From contig JACKEP010000027.1 in NCBI GenBank assembly GCA_020632915.1, positions 1 to 64,000 of the forward strand: a stretch of DNA of 64,000 bases, given 5' to 3'. Position numbers and translations under genes: made by a program. Under the pieces are notes generated by a model. That model saw only the letters and a program-made list of their open reading frames with translations. It searched no databases and was not told where the DNA came from. The stretch comes from Alphaproteobacteria bacterium. Its GTDB lineage: Bacteria; Myxococcota_A; UBA796; GCA-2862545. This document shows, piece by piece, positions 54,885 through 63,085 of the stretch; position 1 is the first letter of the stretch; each line of letters starts with the position of its first letter.

Positions 54885-57476
54885 CTACTCGTCGTCGGCG
54901 GGCGCTTCGTCGTCGCCGTCGTCCTGCTTGGACGCGACGCCCTCGCCCGGGTCGCCCAGGCCGAGCACGGAGTACTGCCGCACCTGCACGATGTGGTGGT
55001 CGTCGACCGCGCGCACCACGAGGCGGTTGGCGCCGGTGACCACGGGCAGGTCGGCCACGAGGTCGACGTGGGGGGCGCCGCCGGGGTCGTAGAGCACCTT
55101 GTCGCCGTTGAGGAACACGGTGACCGACGTGATCGCGCCGTCGTCGGTGATCGACAGCGGCACCGACACCGTGCCCGGGTCGGCCGACAGGTGGTCGAGC
55201 GTGAGCACGATGTCGGGCGCCTCGACGTGGGTGGGGCTGCCGTCGACGTGCAGCGGGATCTCCCAGGTGAGCAGGCGACCGAAGTGGCTCGCGTCGAGCT
55301 TCAGGCGCATCGGCAGCGACGCCGGCACGCCCTGGCCGAGCTTGACCGCGAGGTCGAAGGTGACGCTGTCGTCGGGCGCGAGCTCGGGCCTGCGGCTGGC
55401 GTGGTCGACCAGGTCGACGGGCAGGTCGTTCGGGTAGGCGAACTCGGCCTCGAGCCCGGTGAGCGTGACGCCGCTCTTGTTGTGGACGGTGATGTGGGCG
55501 GTGCGCTCGGCCCCCTGACCGGTGAGCCGGGCGTCGATCGCGACGCGCGGTTCGGGCGTGGAGCCGGCGGCCAGCACCACCTCGGGCGCGGTCACCGGCG
55601 GGCGTCGATCGGAGCGGACCTCGACGGCGACGAGGTCTTCGCGGGGCGCGATGCCCGGCGCGAGCTCCAGCGTGACCTTGCCTGCGCGCGTGGCGCCGCT
55701 CGGCACGGCGCCGATGGGGATCACCAGGTCGTCCCAGTAGCCGAAGGACGTGCAGTGCAGGCGCACCAGCGCCCGGTGCAGCATCGTGGGGCCGTGGTTG
55801 GCCACCTCGGCGTAGATGGTGTGGACGTCGGGGTCGGTGGTGTCCCGGCTGACCCACACGCGCGTGGCCACCTCGGGCGGCGCGCCCGGGCCGGTGGCGG
55901 GCGACCAGTCGATGCCCCGATCCTCCAGGGCGTCGGCGAGCCACGCCTCCTCGGTGGCGCGGCGCTCGCGCACCACGTCGTCGACCGCGGCCAGCACGGC
56001 CTGCCGCGTGGGGGCAGCGGCGCGCAGGATCGCCTCGCGGGCGATCTCCAGCTCCACGTCGCCCGGGTCGCGGTCGGTGCCGCGCCAGTCCTCGCGCTCG
56101 TCGACCACGGGCACCACGTCGTCCCAGTCGACCCGCTCGCGCTCCAGGTCCCAGCCGTCGTCGAAGCGCACGCCCGAGGCCCGCAGCACCACGTCGCCGA
56201 GGGTGACGTCGGGCACGATGCCCTCGCCGTTGACCCGCCGGTCGTGCAGGAGGATGTACTGGGCGACGGTGAGCTTGAGGGAGGCGTCGTCGTCGAGGTC
56301 GTAGATCTTCTGGACCTTGCCCTTGCCGTAGGTGCGCTGGCCGAGGAGCACCACGCGCTCGTGCTCGAGCAGGGCGCCGGCGATGATCTCGGCGCCGGAG
56401 GCCGTGCGGCGGTCGACGAGCACCACGATGGGGATCGGGGGCTCGTCGCCGGCGTCGCGGGCGTCCATGCGCGCCATCAGGTTCTGCACGGGGTTGCCGT
56501 CGCGGCCGGCGGTGGTGAGCAGCAGGCCGCTGCGCACGAACTGGTCGACCACCCCCGCCGACTCCTTCATCGAGCCGCCGGTGTTGCCGCGCAGGTCGAT
56601 GACGAGGCCACGCCCGAGGGCGTCCTGGGCGAGCAGCTCCGCCATCGCGTGGCGCAGGTTGTAGACCGTCTTCTGGGAGACGTGGTCGATGCGGACGTAG
56701 CCGACGCCCCCGTCGAGCACGCGGGGCTCGACGTTGGGCACGATCACGTTGTCGCGCTCGAGCTCGAGGTGCATCGGCTTGCGCGTCACCGTGCCGTCGT
56801 CGGCGGTGGTCTCGCGGACGAGGTCGACGGCGACGGCCGTGCCGGGCTCGCCGCGGATCAGGCGCACGGCCTCGCTCACCGGCATGTTCGTGGTGCCGCG
56901 GCCGTCGATGCGCTCGACCCAGTCGCCGGCGAGCACGCCGGCCTTCTCGGCGGGGCCGTCGGCGAACGTGCCGGTGATGCGCAGGCGGTCGTCGACGATC
57001 GACAGGCGGGCACCGATGCCCACGAGCGTGCCCTTGAGCCGCGTGTCGAAGCGGTCGAGGCCGTCGCCCACGAGCACCCGGCTGAACCGGTCCAGCGCGT
57101 GGGTGGCGCCGTCGAGCGTGGTGTGCCGCAGGTCGAGCTCGCCCAGGTCGCGACCGGTGGCGCGCACGGCCACCTCGAGGGCGTACAGGGCGGCGGGCAG
57201 GTCGTCCCAGCCGGTGACGGTGACCTCGCCGATCGGGCGGCCGTCGCCGTCGAGGAGCTGGACCACAGGGCCGTCAGCGCGCACGCCCAGCCAGTCGATC
57301 TCGTCGGACAGGCGCTCGGCGGCGGCGTCGAGGAGGTCGGCGGGCTCGACCTGATCGAGCTCCAGGTAGAGGTCGCGCACGAGCTCGACCACGCGCCCGT
57401 AGGTGGGCGGCGGCCCCTCCTGCGCGGAGGCGGACGGGGTCGACAGGCAGAGCGTCAGCAGCAACGCGGTGAGCAA
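54885..57476 (-). CDS. S41 C-terminal-processing peptidase with long C-terminal extension
   Basis: An 863-aa exported protein: signal MLTALLLTLCLSTPSASA, a helical region, a PDZ domain (about 150-245; GTFADGPAEKAGVLAGDW), and an S41 protease core with DLRGNTGGSM, the catalytic Ser in RTASGAEIIAGAL (about 358) and Lys in YGKGKVQ (about 385). After about 450 residues it continues with two or more beta-rich Ig-like modules (about 555-835) that most CtpA-type enzymes lack; these may bind partners in the periplasm. It ends with an acidic tail. Its start lies 159 bases downstream of the UbiA-type gene on the same strand. Confidence 0.85.
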   Translation of the reverse strand: MLTALLLTLCLSTPSASAQEGPPPTYGRVVELVRDLYLELDQVEPADLLDAAAERLSDEIDWLGVRADGPVVQLLDGDGRPIGEVTVTGWDDLPAALYALEVAVRATGRDLGELDLRHTTLDGATHALDRFSRVLVGDGLDRFDTRLKGTLVGIGARLSIVDDRLRITGTFADGPAEKAGVLAGDWVERIDGRGTTNMPVSEAVRLIRGEPGTAVAVDLVRETTADDGTVTRKPMHLELERDNVIVPNVEPRVLDGGVGYVRIDHVSQKTVYNLRHAMAELLAQDALGRGLVIDLRGNTGGSMKESAGVVDQFVRSGLLLTTAGRDGNPVQNLMARMDARDAGDEPPIPIVVLVDRRTASGAEIIAGALLEHERVVLLGQRTYGKGKVQKIYDLDDDASLKLTVAQYILLHDRRVNGEGIVPDVTLGDVVLRASGVRFDDGWDLERERVDWDDVVPVVDEREDWRGTDRDPGDVELEIAREAILRAAAPTRQAVLAAVDDVVRERRATEEAWLADALEDRGIDWSPATGPGAPPEVATRVWVSRDTTDPDVHTIYAEVANHGPTMLHRALVRLHCTSFGYWDDLVIPIGAVPSGATRAGKVTLELAPGIAPREDLVAVEVRSDRRPPVTAPEVVLAAGSTPEPRVAIDARLTGQGAERTAHITVHNKSGVTLTGLEAEFAYPNDLPVDLVDHASRRPELAPDDSVTFDLAVKLGQGVPASLPMRLKLDASHFGRLLTWEIPLHVDGSPTHVEAPDIVLTLDHLSADPGTVSVPLSITDDGAITSVTVFLNGDKVLYDPGGAPHVDLVADLPVVTGANRLVVRAVDDHHIVQVRQYSVLGLGDPGEGVASKQDDGDDEAPADDE

Positions 57477-57603
57477 GACAGTCCCCAGGCGGTCGCGGTC
57501 CCGTGGCGCGCTGTGGGAAGGTAGCGGGTCGACCGGGATCTCGCCGCTTCCGTGTCACACGCAGGACACTCCTGACATCGGCACGGACGCGCTTCGCTGC
57601 ACC

Positions 57604-57620
57604 CCCGGGTGTCTCCCGGG
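57604..57620 (-). terminator. Short hairpin after the UbiA-family gene
   Basis: Two CCCGGG palindromes (57604-57609 and 57615-57620) five bases apart can pair, 16 bases after the prenyltransferase stop on the minus strand. No T-tract. Confidence 0.3.
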
Positions 57621-57635
57621 ACACGCCGCGACGCG

Positions 57636-58586
57636 TCAGATCGCCATCGCCTCGTGGGGCAGGATGTCGACCAGCACGCCCTGGCGGTGCAGCAGCAGGA
57701 TGACGATCACGGTGATGCCGTAGAGCGCGGCGGTGATCAGCATCGGCGCGTCGCGCAGCAGCGTCTCGTCGGGCGCGCCGCCCTCGCCCTTCTGCTCCAC
57801 CAGGTAGATGTAGCGGAACACCACGTAGAGCACGAAGGGGATGGTCAGCGCCATCCACGGCGTCGGCGCCCCGAGGATGGTGTAGAGCGAGTAGGACAGC
57901 ACGGTGTTCGCGGTCACGATCGACTGGAACTCGCCGAGCATGCTCTCGCCGTACTCCTGCAGGTTCTTGCGGGTGCCGGCGGCGTCGCCGAGCTCGCGCA
58001 GCTCCCCACGTCGCTTGTTGAAGCCGAGGAACAGCGAGAAGAAGGCGGTGCAGAGGAACAGCCAGGCGCTGACCTGCACCTTGATCGCGAACGCGCCCGC
58101 GACCACGCGCCACACGAAGCCGAGCGCCAGGAACATCACGTCGAGGATGACGACGTGCTTGAAGTAGAAGCTGTAGGACAGCGTGGTGGCCAGGTAGGCG
58201 AGCGTGACGATCATGAACGCCGTGCCCACCCACCACGCCAGCGCCACGCCGACGCCGAGCACGGCGATCATCTCGACGATGGCGAGGTTCTCGGGCAGGG
58301 CGCCCGACGCGATCGGCCGCGTGCGCTTCTTGGGGTGACGCCGGTCGGCCTCGCGGTCGAGGTAGTCGTTGAGGACGTAGCCGGACGACGCCACCAGGCT
58401 GAACGCGATGAAGCCCACCACCGCGTTGACGACGGACTCGGTGACCAGGAACTCGCCGGAGAACACCAGCGCGGCGAACAGGAAGGCGTTCTTCGCCCAC
58501 TGCTTGGGGCGCAGCTGCTTGAACGCGGCGGCGAGCAGCGACGCGGGCGTGCGGCGGGCGACCTGGAGGGGTTCGGACGAGCTCAC
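57636..58586 (-). CDS. UbiA-family prenyltransferase, decaprenyl-phosphate phosphoribosyltransferase-like
   Basis: A 316-aa polytopic membrane protein (about eight or nine helices) with NDYLDREADRRHPKKRTRPIASG, the first Asp-rich motif in the form typical of DPPR synthases (Rv3806c type), which transfer phosphoribose to a polyprenyl phosphate for arabinose-containing glycans. The second Asp site is less clear (GFNKRRGELRELGD). Classical quinone-type UbiA is an alternative. ATG 58586 is 68 bases from the kinase-like stop upstream on the same strand. Confidence 0.78.
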   Translation of the reverse strand: MSSSEPLQVARRTPASLLAAAFKQLRPKQWAKNAFLFAALVFSGEFLVTESVVNAVVGFIAFSLVASSGYVLNDYLDREADRRHPKKRTRPIASGALPENLAIVEMIAVLGVGVALAWWVGTAFMIVTLAYLATTLSYSFYFKHVVILDVMFLALGFVWRVVAGAFAIKVQVSAWLFLCTAFFSLFLGFNKRRGELRELGDAAGTRKNLQEYGESMLGEFQSIVTANTVLSYSLYTILGAPTPWMALTIPFVLYVVFRYIYLVEQKGEGGAPDETLLRDAPMLITAALYGITVIVILLLHRQGVLVDILPHEAMAI

Positions 58587-58654
58587 GGGGTGCTCCCACG
58601 GGCGACGGCTGGAGGTCTATCGACCTGCGCGCGCCGGTGCCGCCCGACGGCGGG

Positions 58655-60274
58655 TCAGGGGGACGGGTCGGCCGCGGTGGTCGCGTCGCCCGGCACCTGC
58701 ACCGGCTCGACCACCATCACCCGGAACTCGCCGTGGACCAGCGACACCTCGGTGTCGAGCGGCGGGTGATCGTCCCAGCGCACGTGGACGGTGTGGGTGC
58801 CGGGCGTGAGCGTGGTGGGCCCGGAGACGTCGGCGCCGTCGACCTGCACCTGGACGCCCGGCAGCTGGGTGGCGCGCACCTCGAGCACCGGCGGGTTGAC
58901 CTGCAGGCCCGCCTGCTCGCCGTACAGCGCCGTGGCCGCCGCGCCGAGGACGGCGCCCACGAGCAGCACCACCAGCGCCACGCCCGCGCCACCGAACCAC
59001 AGCCGCGCGGGGTGGGGCGGCGGGGGCGGCAGCTCGAGGCCGTCGAGCATGCCGGCGCGGATCACGGTGGGCTCGGACGACGCGCGGCCCTGCTGCACCT
59101 CGAGCAGCTTGGCGGCCATCGCCTCGTCGACCACGGTGGCGCCGCTGTCCTCCCACGCCGGCCCGGCCTTCGGGGACGCAGCGGGCACGACCTCGCCGAC
59201 GGCCGTCTTGGCCTCCTCGTCGTCCTCGGCGATGCGGGGGTGGGCCGACGTGGGGTGGACCGGGAGCGGCTGCGGGTCGGTGGGTTCGGTGACGGGGGTG
59301 TCGTCCTCGGCGGCCTCGAGGAGGTCGTCGCCGAGCTCGCCGACGATGCGCCGCCGGGTGCCGGGGGAGGTGACCTCCTCGCCGAACAGCGTGCGCACCC
59401 AGGACGACAGCGTCTCCTGCGTGAACACGTCGCCCTCGTCGTGCAGGACGGCCTGCATCACGTCGGCCATCGTGGTGGCGCTGGCCGGGCGCTGATCGGG
59501 CGCGGGCGACAGGGCGGACGTGACGAGGTCGACGAGCGACAGCGGGACGCCCCCCCGCAGCTCGCCGATCGGCGTGAACCGCCCCTGGGTGATGGCGTCG
59601 GCGTCGGGGAACGGGTGGTGACCGGTGAGGGCGGTGTAGAGCACCACGGCCACGCCGAACAGGTCGGTGGAGGTGGACGGCGGCTCGCCCCGCAGGGTCT
59701 CGGGCGTGGCGCGGTCGGTGCGGACCGGGGCGAGCTCGGGGTGGGCGCGCGCGAGGTCGTCGGTGGCGCGGGCGAGCCCGAAGTCGCCGAGCTTGACCTG
59801 TCCGCCGCGGCCGATGAGGACGTTGTCGGTGCAGACGGCGCCGTGCAGGCCGTCGGCGTCGCCGCTGCGCTCGTGGGCGTAGGCCAGCGCCTTGAGCACC
59901 TGCAGGCCGATCCAGGCGACGTGGGCCACGGGGACGGGCGTGTCCTCGGCGCGGGCACGGGCGAGCACGTCGGTGAGCGACCAGCCCTCGACCCACTCCA
60001 GCACGACGTGGAGCCGATCGTCGACGCGCCCCAGGTCGAGGAGCTGCACGACGTTGCCGTGGGACAGGTCGGCGGCAGCGCGTGCGCGGGCCTCCAGCCC
60101 GGCGACGAGCTCGGCGTGGCCGGACAGTTCGGCCCGTACGCGCTTGATCGCGAACAGGCGGCTGAAGCCGGCGATGCCGTCCAGGCGGGCCTTGTAGACC
60201 TCGGTGACCGGCCCCGACGCCACCACCTCCAACACCTGGTACTTGCCGAGCCGGTCCTGGGCGGGGTGGGTCAC
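58655..60274 (-). CDS. Receptor-like protein kinase homologue lacking the catalytic Asp (pseudokinase)
   Basis: A 539-aa protein: an N-terminal kinase fold (about 10-275), a disordered linker, one membrane helix (about 435-460) and an extracytoplasmic PEGA-like beta domain (QLPGVQVQVDGADV...TPGTHTVHVRWD). Kept: Lys44 in FAIKRV, DFG at 164-166, and a TPE motif. Changed: the catalytic loop HRDxKPxN is HGAVCTDN (His144, Gly145, Ala146, Cys148), so the catalytic Asp and Lys are gone, and two of three glycines of the P-loop are lost. It may bind nucleotide and signal without phosphorylating. ATG 60274. It is divergent from the prepilin peptidase. Confidence 0.85.
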   Translation of the reverse strand: MTHPAQDRLGKYQVLEVVASGPVTEVYKARLDGIAGFSRLFAIKRVRAELSGHAELVAGLEARARAAADLSHGNVVQLLDLGRVDDRLHVVLEWVEGWSLTDVLARARAEDTPVPVAHVAWIGLQVLKALAYAHERSGDADGLHGAVCTDNVLIGRGGQVKLGDFGLARATDDLARAHPELAPVRTDRATPETLRGEPPSTSTDLFGVAVVLYTALTGHHPFPDADAITQGRFTPIGELRGGVPLSLVDLVTSALSPAPDQRPASATTMADVMQAVLHDEGDVFTQETLSSWVRTLFGEEVTSPGTRRRIVGELGDDLLEAAEDDTPVTEPTDPQPLPVHPTSAHPRIAEDDEEAKTAVGEVVPAASPKAGPAWEDSGATVVDEAMAAKLLEVQQGRASSEPTVIRAGMLDGLELPPPPPHPARLWFGGAGVALVVLLVGAVLGAAATALYGEQAGLQVNPPVLEVRATQLPGVQVQVDGADVSGPTTLTPGTHTVHVRWDDHPPLDTEVSLVHGEFRVMVVEPVQVPGDATTAADPSP

Positions 60275-60372
60275 GAGCCTCCCTTCTGGTCAGCGGGACG
60301 GGAGGCTGGGTATAGCACCGGCGGCCCGCCGCTTCCCACTCCAGGATCCGACGGCCGCGGCGCCGCAGCGCC

Positions 60373-60378
60373 GGGAGG
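60373..60378 (+). promoter_or_regulatory. Shine-Dalgarno sequence that sets an AUC start
   Basis: GGGAGG ends six bases before ATC 60385, the spacing expected for initiation. The frame is bounded upstream by TAG at 60313-60315 and has no ATG, GTG or TTG before the first catalytic Asp. Confidence 0.55.
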
Positions 60379-60384
60379 ATTCCC

Positions 60385-60891
60385 ATCGACGTCCGCCTCG
60401 CCATCCTGCTCGCCGGCCTCTTCGTCGCCGCCGGCACCGACATCGCCAGCAAGCGCATCCCCAACTGGCTCACCTTCGGGCTGCTGGCGGTGGGGCTCGT
60501 GTGGCAGACGGTGGCGGGCCAGGGCCTCGTCTACGCGCTCTACGGCGCCGGCGCGGCGTTCGCGCTCCACTTCGTGCTCTGGCAGATCAAGCTCGAAGGG
60601 GCCGGTGACGCCAAGCTGATGATGGCCGTGGGCGCGTTCTGCGGCTGGCAGACGATGCTGGAGGCCACGTGGTGGCGCTACGTGCTGCTCGTGCCCTACG
60701 CGCTCGTCACCATCACGGTCCTCGGCCGCTGGCAGAACTTCAAGGCCGCCGTGATGTGGACGTACATGAAGGCCACAGGCATGGACGTCGGCGAGCGCCC
60801 CGAGCCCAAGTACATGCCGTTCGGTCCGCTGATCGCCCTGGCGGTGCCCGCGGCGCTGTACACCGACTGGTTGGACTTCTTCGCCCCCTGA
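60385..60891 (+). CDS. Prepilin peptidase (CpaA/TadV type), probable AUC start
   Basis: The 168-aa membrane aspartyl protease has about five to six helices and both A24 catalytic motifs: TDIASKRIPNW (Asp near residue 17) and GAGDAKLMM (GxGD, about 74). Such enzymes cut Flp/TadE prepilins after Gly in the GxxxxEY motif, fitting the pilin-like genes at 36.4-40.3 kb. The first ATG (60490) would delete the first Asp. No ATG/GTG/TTG exists between the in-frame stop (60313) and that Asp, so the likely start is ATC at 60385, six bases after GGGAGG; CTG 60406 is a weaker choice. It could also be a sequencing change of ATG. Confidence 0.8.
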   Translation: MDVRLAILLAGLFVAAGTDIASKRIPNWLTFGLLAVGLVWQTVAGQGLVYALYGAGAAFALHFVLWQIKLEGAGDAKLMMAVGAFCGWQTMLEATWWRYVLLVPYALVTITVLGRWQNFKAAVMWTYMKATGMDVGERPEPKYMPFGPLIALAVPAALYTDWLDFFAP

Positions 60892-60901
60892 GCGGCGGAC
60901 G

Positions 60902-62410
60902 TCAGAGCGTCTTCGCCAGGTCGCGCCCGAGGATCGTGCCCATCACCATCGTGGTGTACTGCGGGTTGACCCCGAGGCTCGTGGGGAAGATCGAGCTGTC
61001 GGCGATGTAGAGGCCCGGCAGGCCGTGGGCCTGGCCGTCGGGGCCGATGACGCTGTTCATCAGGTCGGTGCCCATGCGGCACGTGGCCATCGGGTGGGCG
61101 GCGTACATGGCCTGGTAGTCGGTGAGCTGGGCGGCATCGAGGGCGGCGAAGGCCTCGTCCATGGTGTCGCACCAGCCGGCACCCACGACGGGCACGAGCA
61201 GGCGCTGGGCCCCGCCGGCGGCGAGCACCTCGCACGTGCGCTTGAGGCCCTTGCGCATCTTGTCGACGTCTTCGTCGGCGAACCAGTAGGTGAGGTCAGC
61301 CGAGCCGTTGGACTTGATGCCGACGGTGCCCTCGCCCTTGTCGGACACCATGACGAGGCAGCCCGCCATGTAGGGGGCCATCTCCATGTCCTTCTTGACC
61401 TGCGCGCCCACCGAGCCCATGGCGAGCAGCAACGCGCCCGGCGGGAGCGACAGCGTGTGGGGCAGCACGCCCGGCAGCTCGGGGTCCTCGAAGTAGGCGC
61501 CCTGGGTGGCGCCGCTCCACATCTTGACCGGGAAGTCGCACAGGCCGAGGACGGCGTTGCCCGGGTGCAGGTGCAGGCCCTTGCCCACCCGCGGGCCGAG
61601 CGTGGTGCCCAGCCCGGACTGCAGGATGAGGCGGGGCGTGCCCACGGCGCCGGCGCAGAGCATCACCGCCTTGGCGCGCACGGTGACGGTGCCGACGAGG
61701 CGGCCGTTGTCGGGGTGGCGCGTGGGGCCGACGACGCCGACGGCGCGGCCGTTCTCGACCAGGATGCGCGACACCTTCGTGTCGGCCTGGACCACGGTGC
61801 CCTGGGCGCGGGCCAGCGCGATGAGGTTCTTGTCGACGCTGGCCTTGCCGCCGCTGGGGCAGCCGAAGTTGCAGATGCCGCAGCCCACGCAGCGGGGGGC
61901 GTTGCGGTGGAGGAGGTCGGCCTTGAGGCCGAGCTTGCGGGCGCCGCGGACGATGAGCTTGTTGTTCTCGCCCGCGATGCTCTCGGACGTCTTGACGACC
62001 TCGATGATGTCGCCGATCTCGTCGTAGACGGGCGCCATGTTCGCGGGGCTGAACCGGTCGTCGCCGCCGAGCACGTCGGTCCACGACGACAGCACGTGGT
62101 CGGGCGTGCGCCAGATGATCGCCGAGTTGATCAGCGACCCGCCGCCCACGCCCCGGCCGGCGGCGACCGAGACGGCGGCGCTGCCCAGCGCCACCATCGA
62201 GCCGTTCTCCTGCATGTGGTAGCGCATGGTGTGGGCGTGGTTGGGGCGGAAGTTCGAGTGGGCGGGGCCCTCCTCCAGCATCACCACCCGCCGGCCCGCC
62301 TCGGCGAGCGCGCGCGCAGCACCCGCGCCACCGGGCCCGGTGCCGACGATGACGACGTCGGCCTCCATCTCCACGTCGGACTTGACGTTCTCCCAGCCGT
62401 AGACGGTCAT
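60902..62410 (-). CDS. GMC-family oxidoreductase with cysteine cluster
   Basis: The 502-aa flavoprotein has an N-terminal FAD Rossmann motif (VVIVGTGPGGAGAARALAEAG), GRGVGGGSLIN, and C-terminal GMC signatures (AAHPMATCRMGTD; GLYIADSSIFPTSLGVNPQ). Near residue 176 is CVGCGICNFGCPSGGK, a four-Cys pattern like that in dehydrogenases paired with gluconate-dehydrogenase-type subunits. It probably oxidises an alcohol or sterol. ATG 62410 overlaps the stop of the Tat-exported partner by three bases (ATGA), so the two likely form one complex. Confidence 0.87.
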   Translation of the reverse strand: MTVYGWENVKSDVEMEADVVIVGTGPGGAGAARALAEAGRRVVMLEEGPAHSNFRPNHAHTMRYHMQENGSMVALGSAAVSVAAGRGVGGGSLINSAIIWRTPDHVLSSWTDVLGGDDRFSPANMAPVYDEIGDIIEVVKTSESIAGENNKLIVRGARKLGLKADLLHRNAPRCVGCGICNFGCPSGGKASVDKNLIALARAQGTVVQADTKVSRILVENGRAVGVVGPTRHPDNGRLVGTVTVRAKAVMLCAGAVGTPRLILQSGLGTTLGPRVGKGLHLHPGNAVLGLCDFPVKMWSGATQGAYFEDPELPGVLPHTLSLPPGALLLAMGSVGAQVKKDMEMAPYMAGCLVMVSDKGEGTVGIKSNGSADLTYWFADEDVDKMRKGLKRTCEVLAAGGAQRLLVPVVGAGWCDTMDEAFAALDAAQLTDYQAMYAAHPMATCRMGTDLMNSVIGPDGQAHGLPGLYIADSSIFPTSLGVNPQYTTMVMGTILGRDLAKTL

Positions 62411-62943
62411 CGGCCGTACCCGCAGCGGAACCACTGGGCGAAGTAGGGGGCGACGTCGGGGTGCGACGTGTACCCGAGCGCGATCAGCGCCATCACGGCC
62501 TGGACCCCCTGGCGGTGGTAGAAGATGGGCGACTTGAGCCACACGGCGAGGTGGCCCGCCCGGCGCTCCAGCGACAGCGTCCGGTAGGGCGCGAACTCGA
62601 TGGCCTGCGTGGTGTCGTCGATGATGTGGAGCATGAGCTTGAACAGCTTGCGCTGGTCGGCCGGCATCCGCGCCACCACCTCGTCGACGAAGGCGCCGCA
62701 GTCGGCCTCGGCGCCGGAGATGTCGGGCTCGCCGTCGGACGCGGGCATCCACGCCTCGGCCATCGCCTGCACGACGTCGTACTCCTCCGGCGACAGGGCC
62801 TTGTGGCCCCCGCCGGGCGGCCGGTCCCACCAGCGGCGGTAGGTGACCGTGCCCGCGACCACGGCGCCCAGGCCGATCGCGCCGGTGGCGGCGAGCAGCA
62901 TGCGCCGGGTGATCCCGGGGGTCTCCTTCTTCTTGACGGCCAC
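62407..62943 (-). CDS. Gluconate 2-dehydrogenase subunit 3-like protein, Tat-exported
   Basis: A 178-aa protein with a twin-arginine signal (PGITRRMLLAATGAIGLGAVVAG) and a domain matching gluconate 2-dehydrogenase subunit 3 (ALSPEEYDVVQAMAEAWMP; AVWLKSPIFYHRQGVQAVMA). Subunit 3 usually escorts or stabilises the FAD subunit through the Tat system, so the GMC enzyme may be carried to the periplasm as a complex. GTG 62943 has GAGGGA five bases upstream. Longer readings to 63126 lack that support. Confidence 0.8.
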   Translation of the reverse strand: MAVKKKETPGITRRMLLAATGAIGLGAVVAGTVTYRRWWDRPPGGGHKALSPEEYDVVQAMAEAWMPASDGEPDISGAEADCGAFVDEVVARMPADQRKLFKLMLHIIDDTTQAIEFAPYRTLSLERRAGHLAVWLKSPIFYHRQGVQAVMALIALGYTSHPDVAPYFAQWFRCGYGR

Positions 62944-63085
62944 GACGTCCCTCGCAGGTGGTCGGGTGTAGCCCGCGCTCCGGTGACCGCACACGCCCGT
63001 GACGGCGTCTGGACGAACCGGCAGACGCCCGAATCGGCGGGAACGCGCGGTAAGGTGAGGCCGCTCGACCGAGGATGACACAGAC

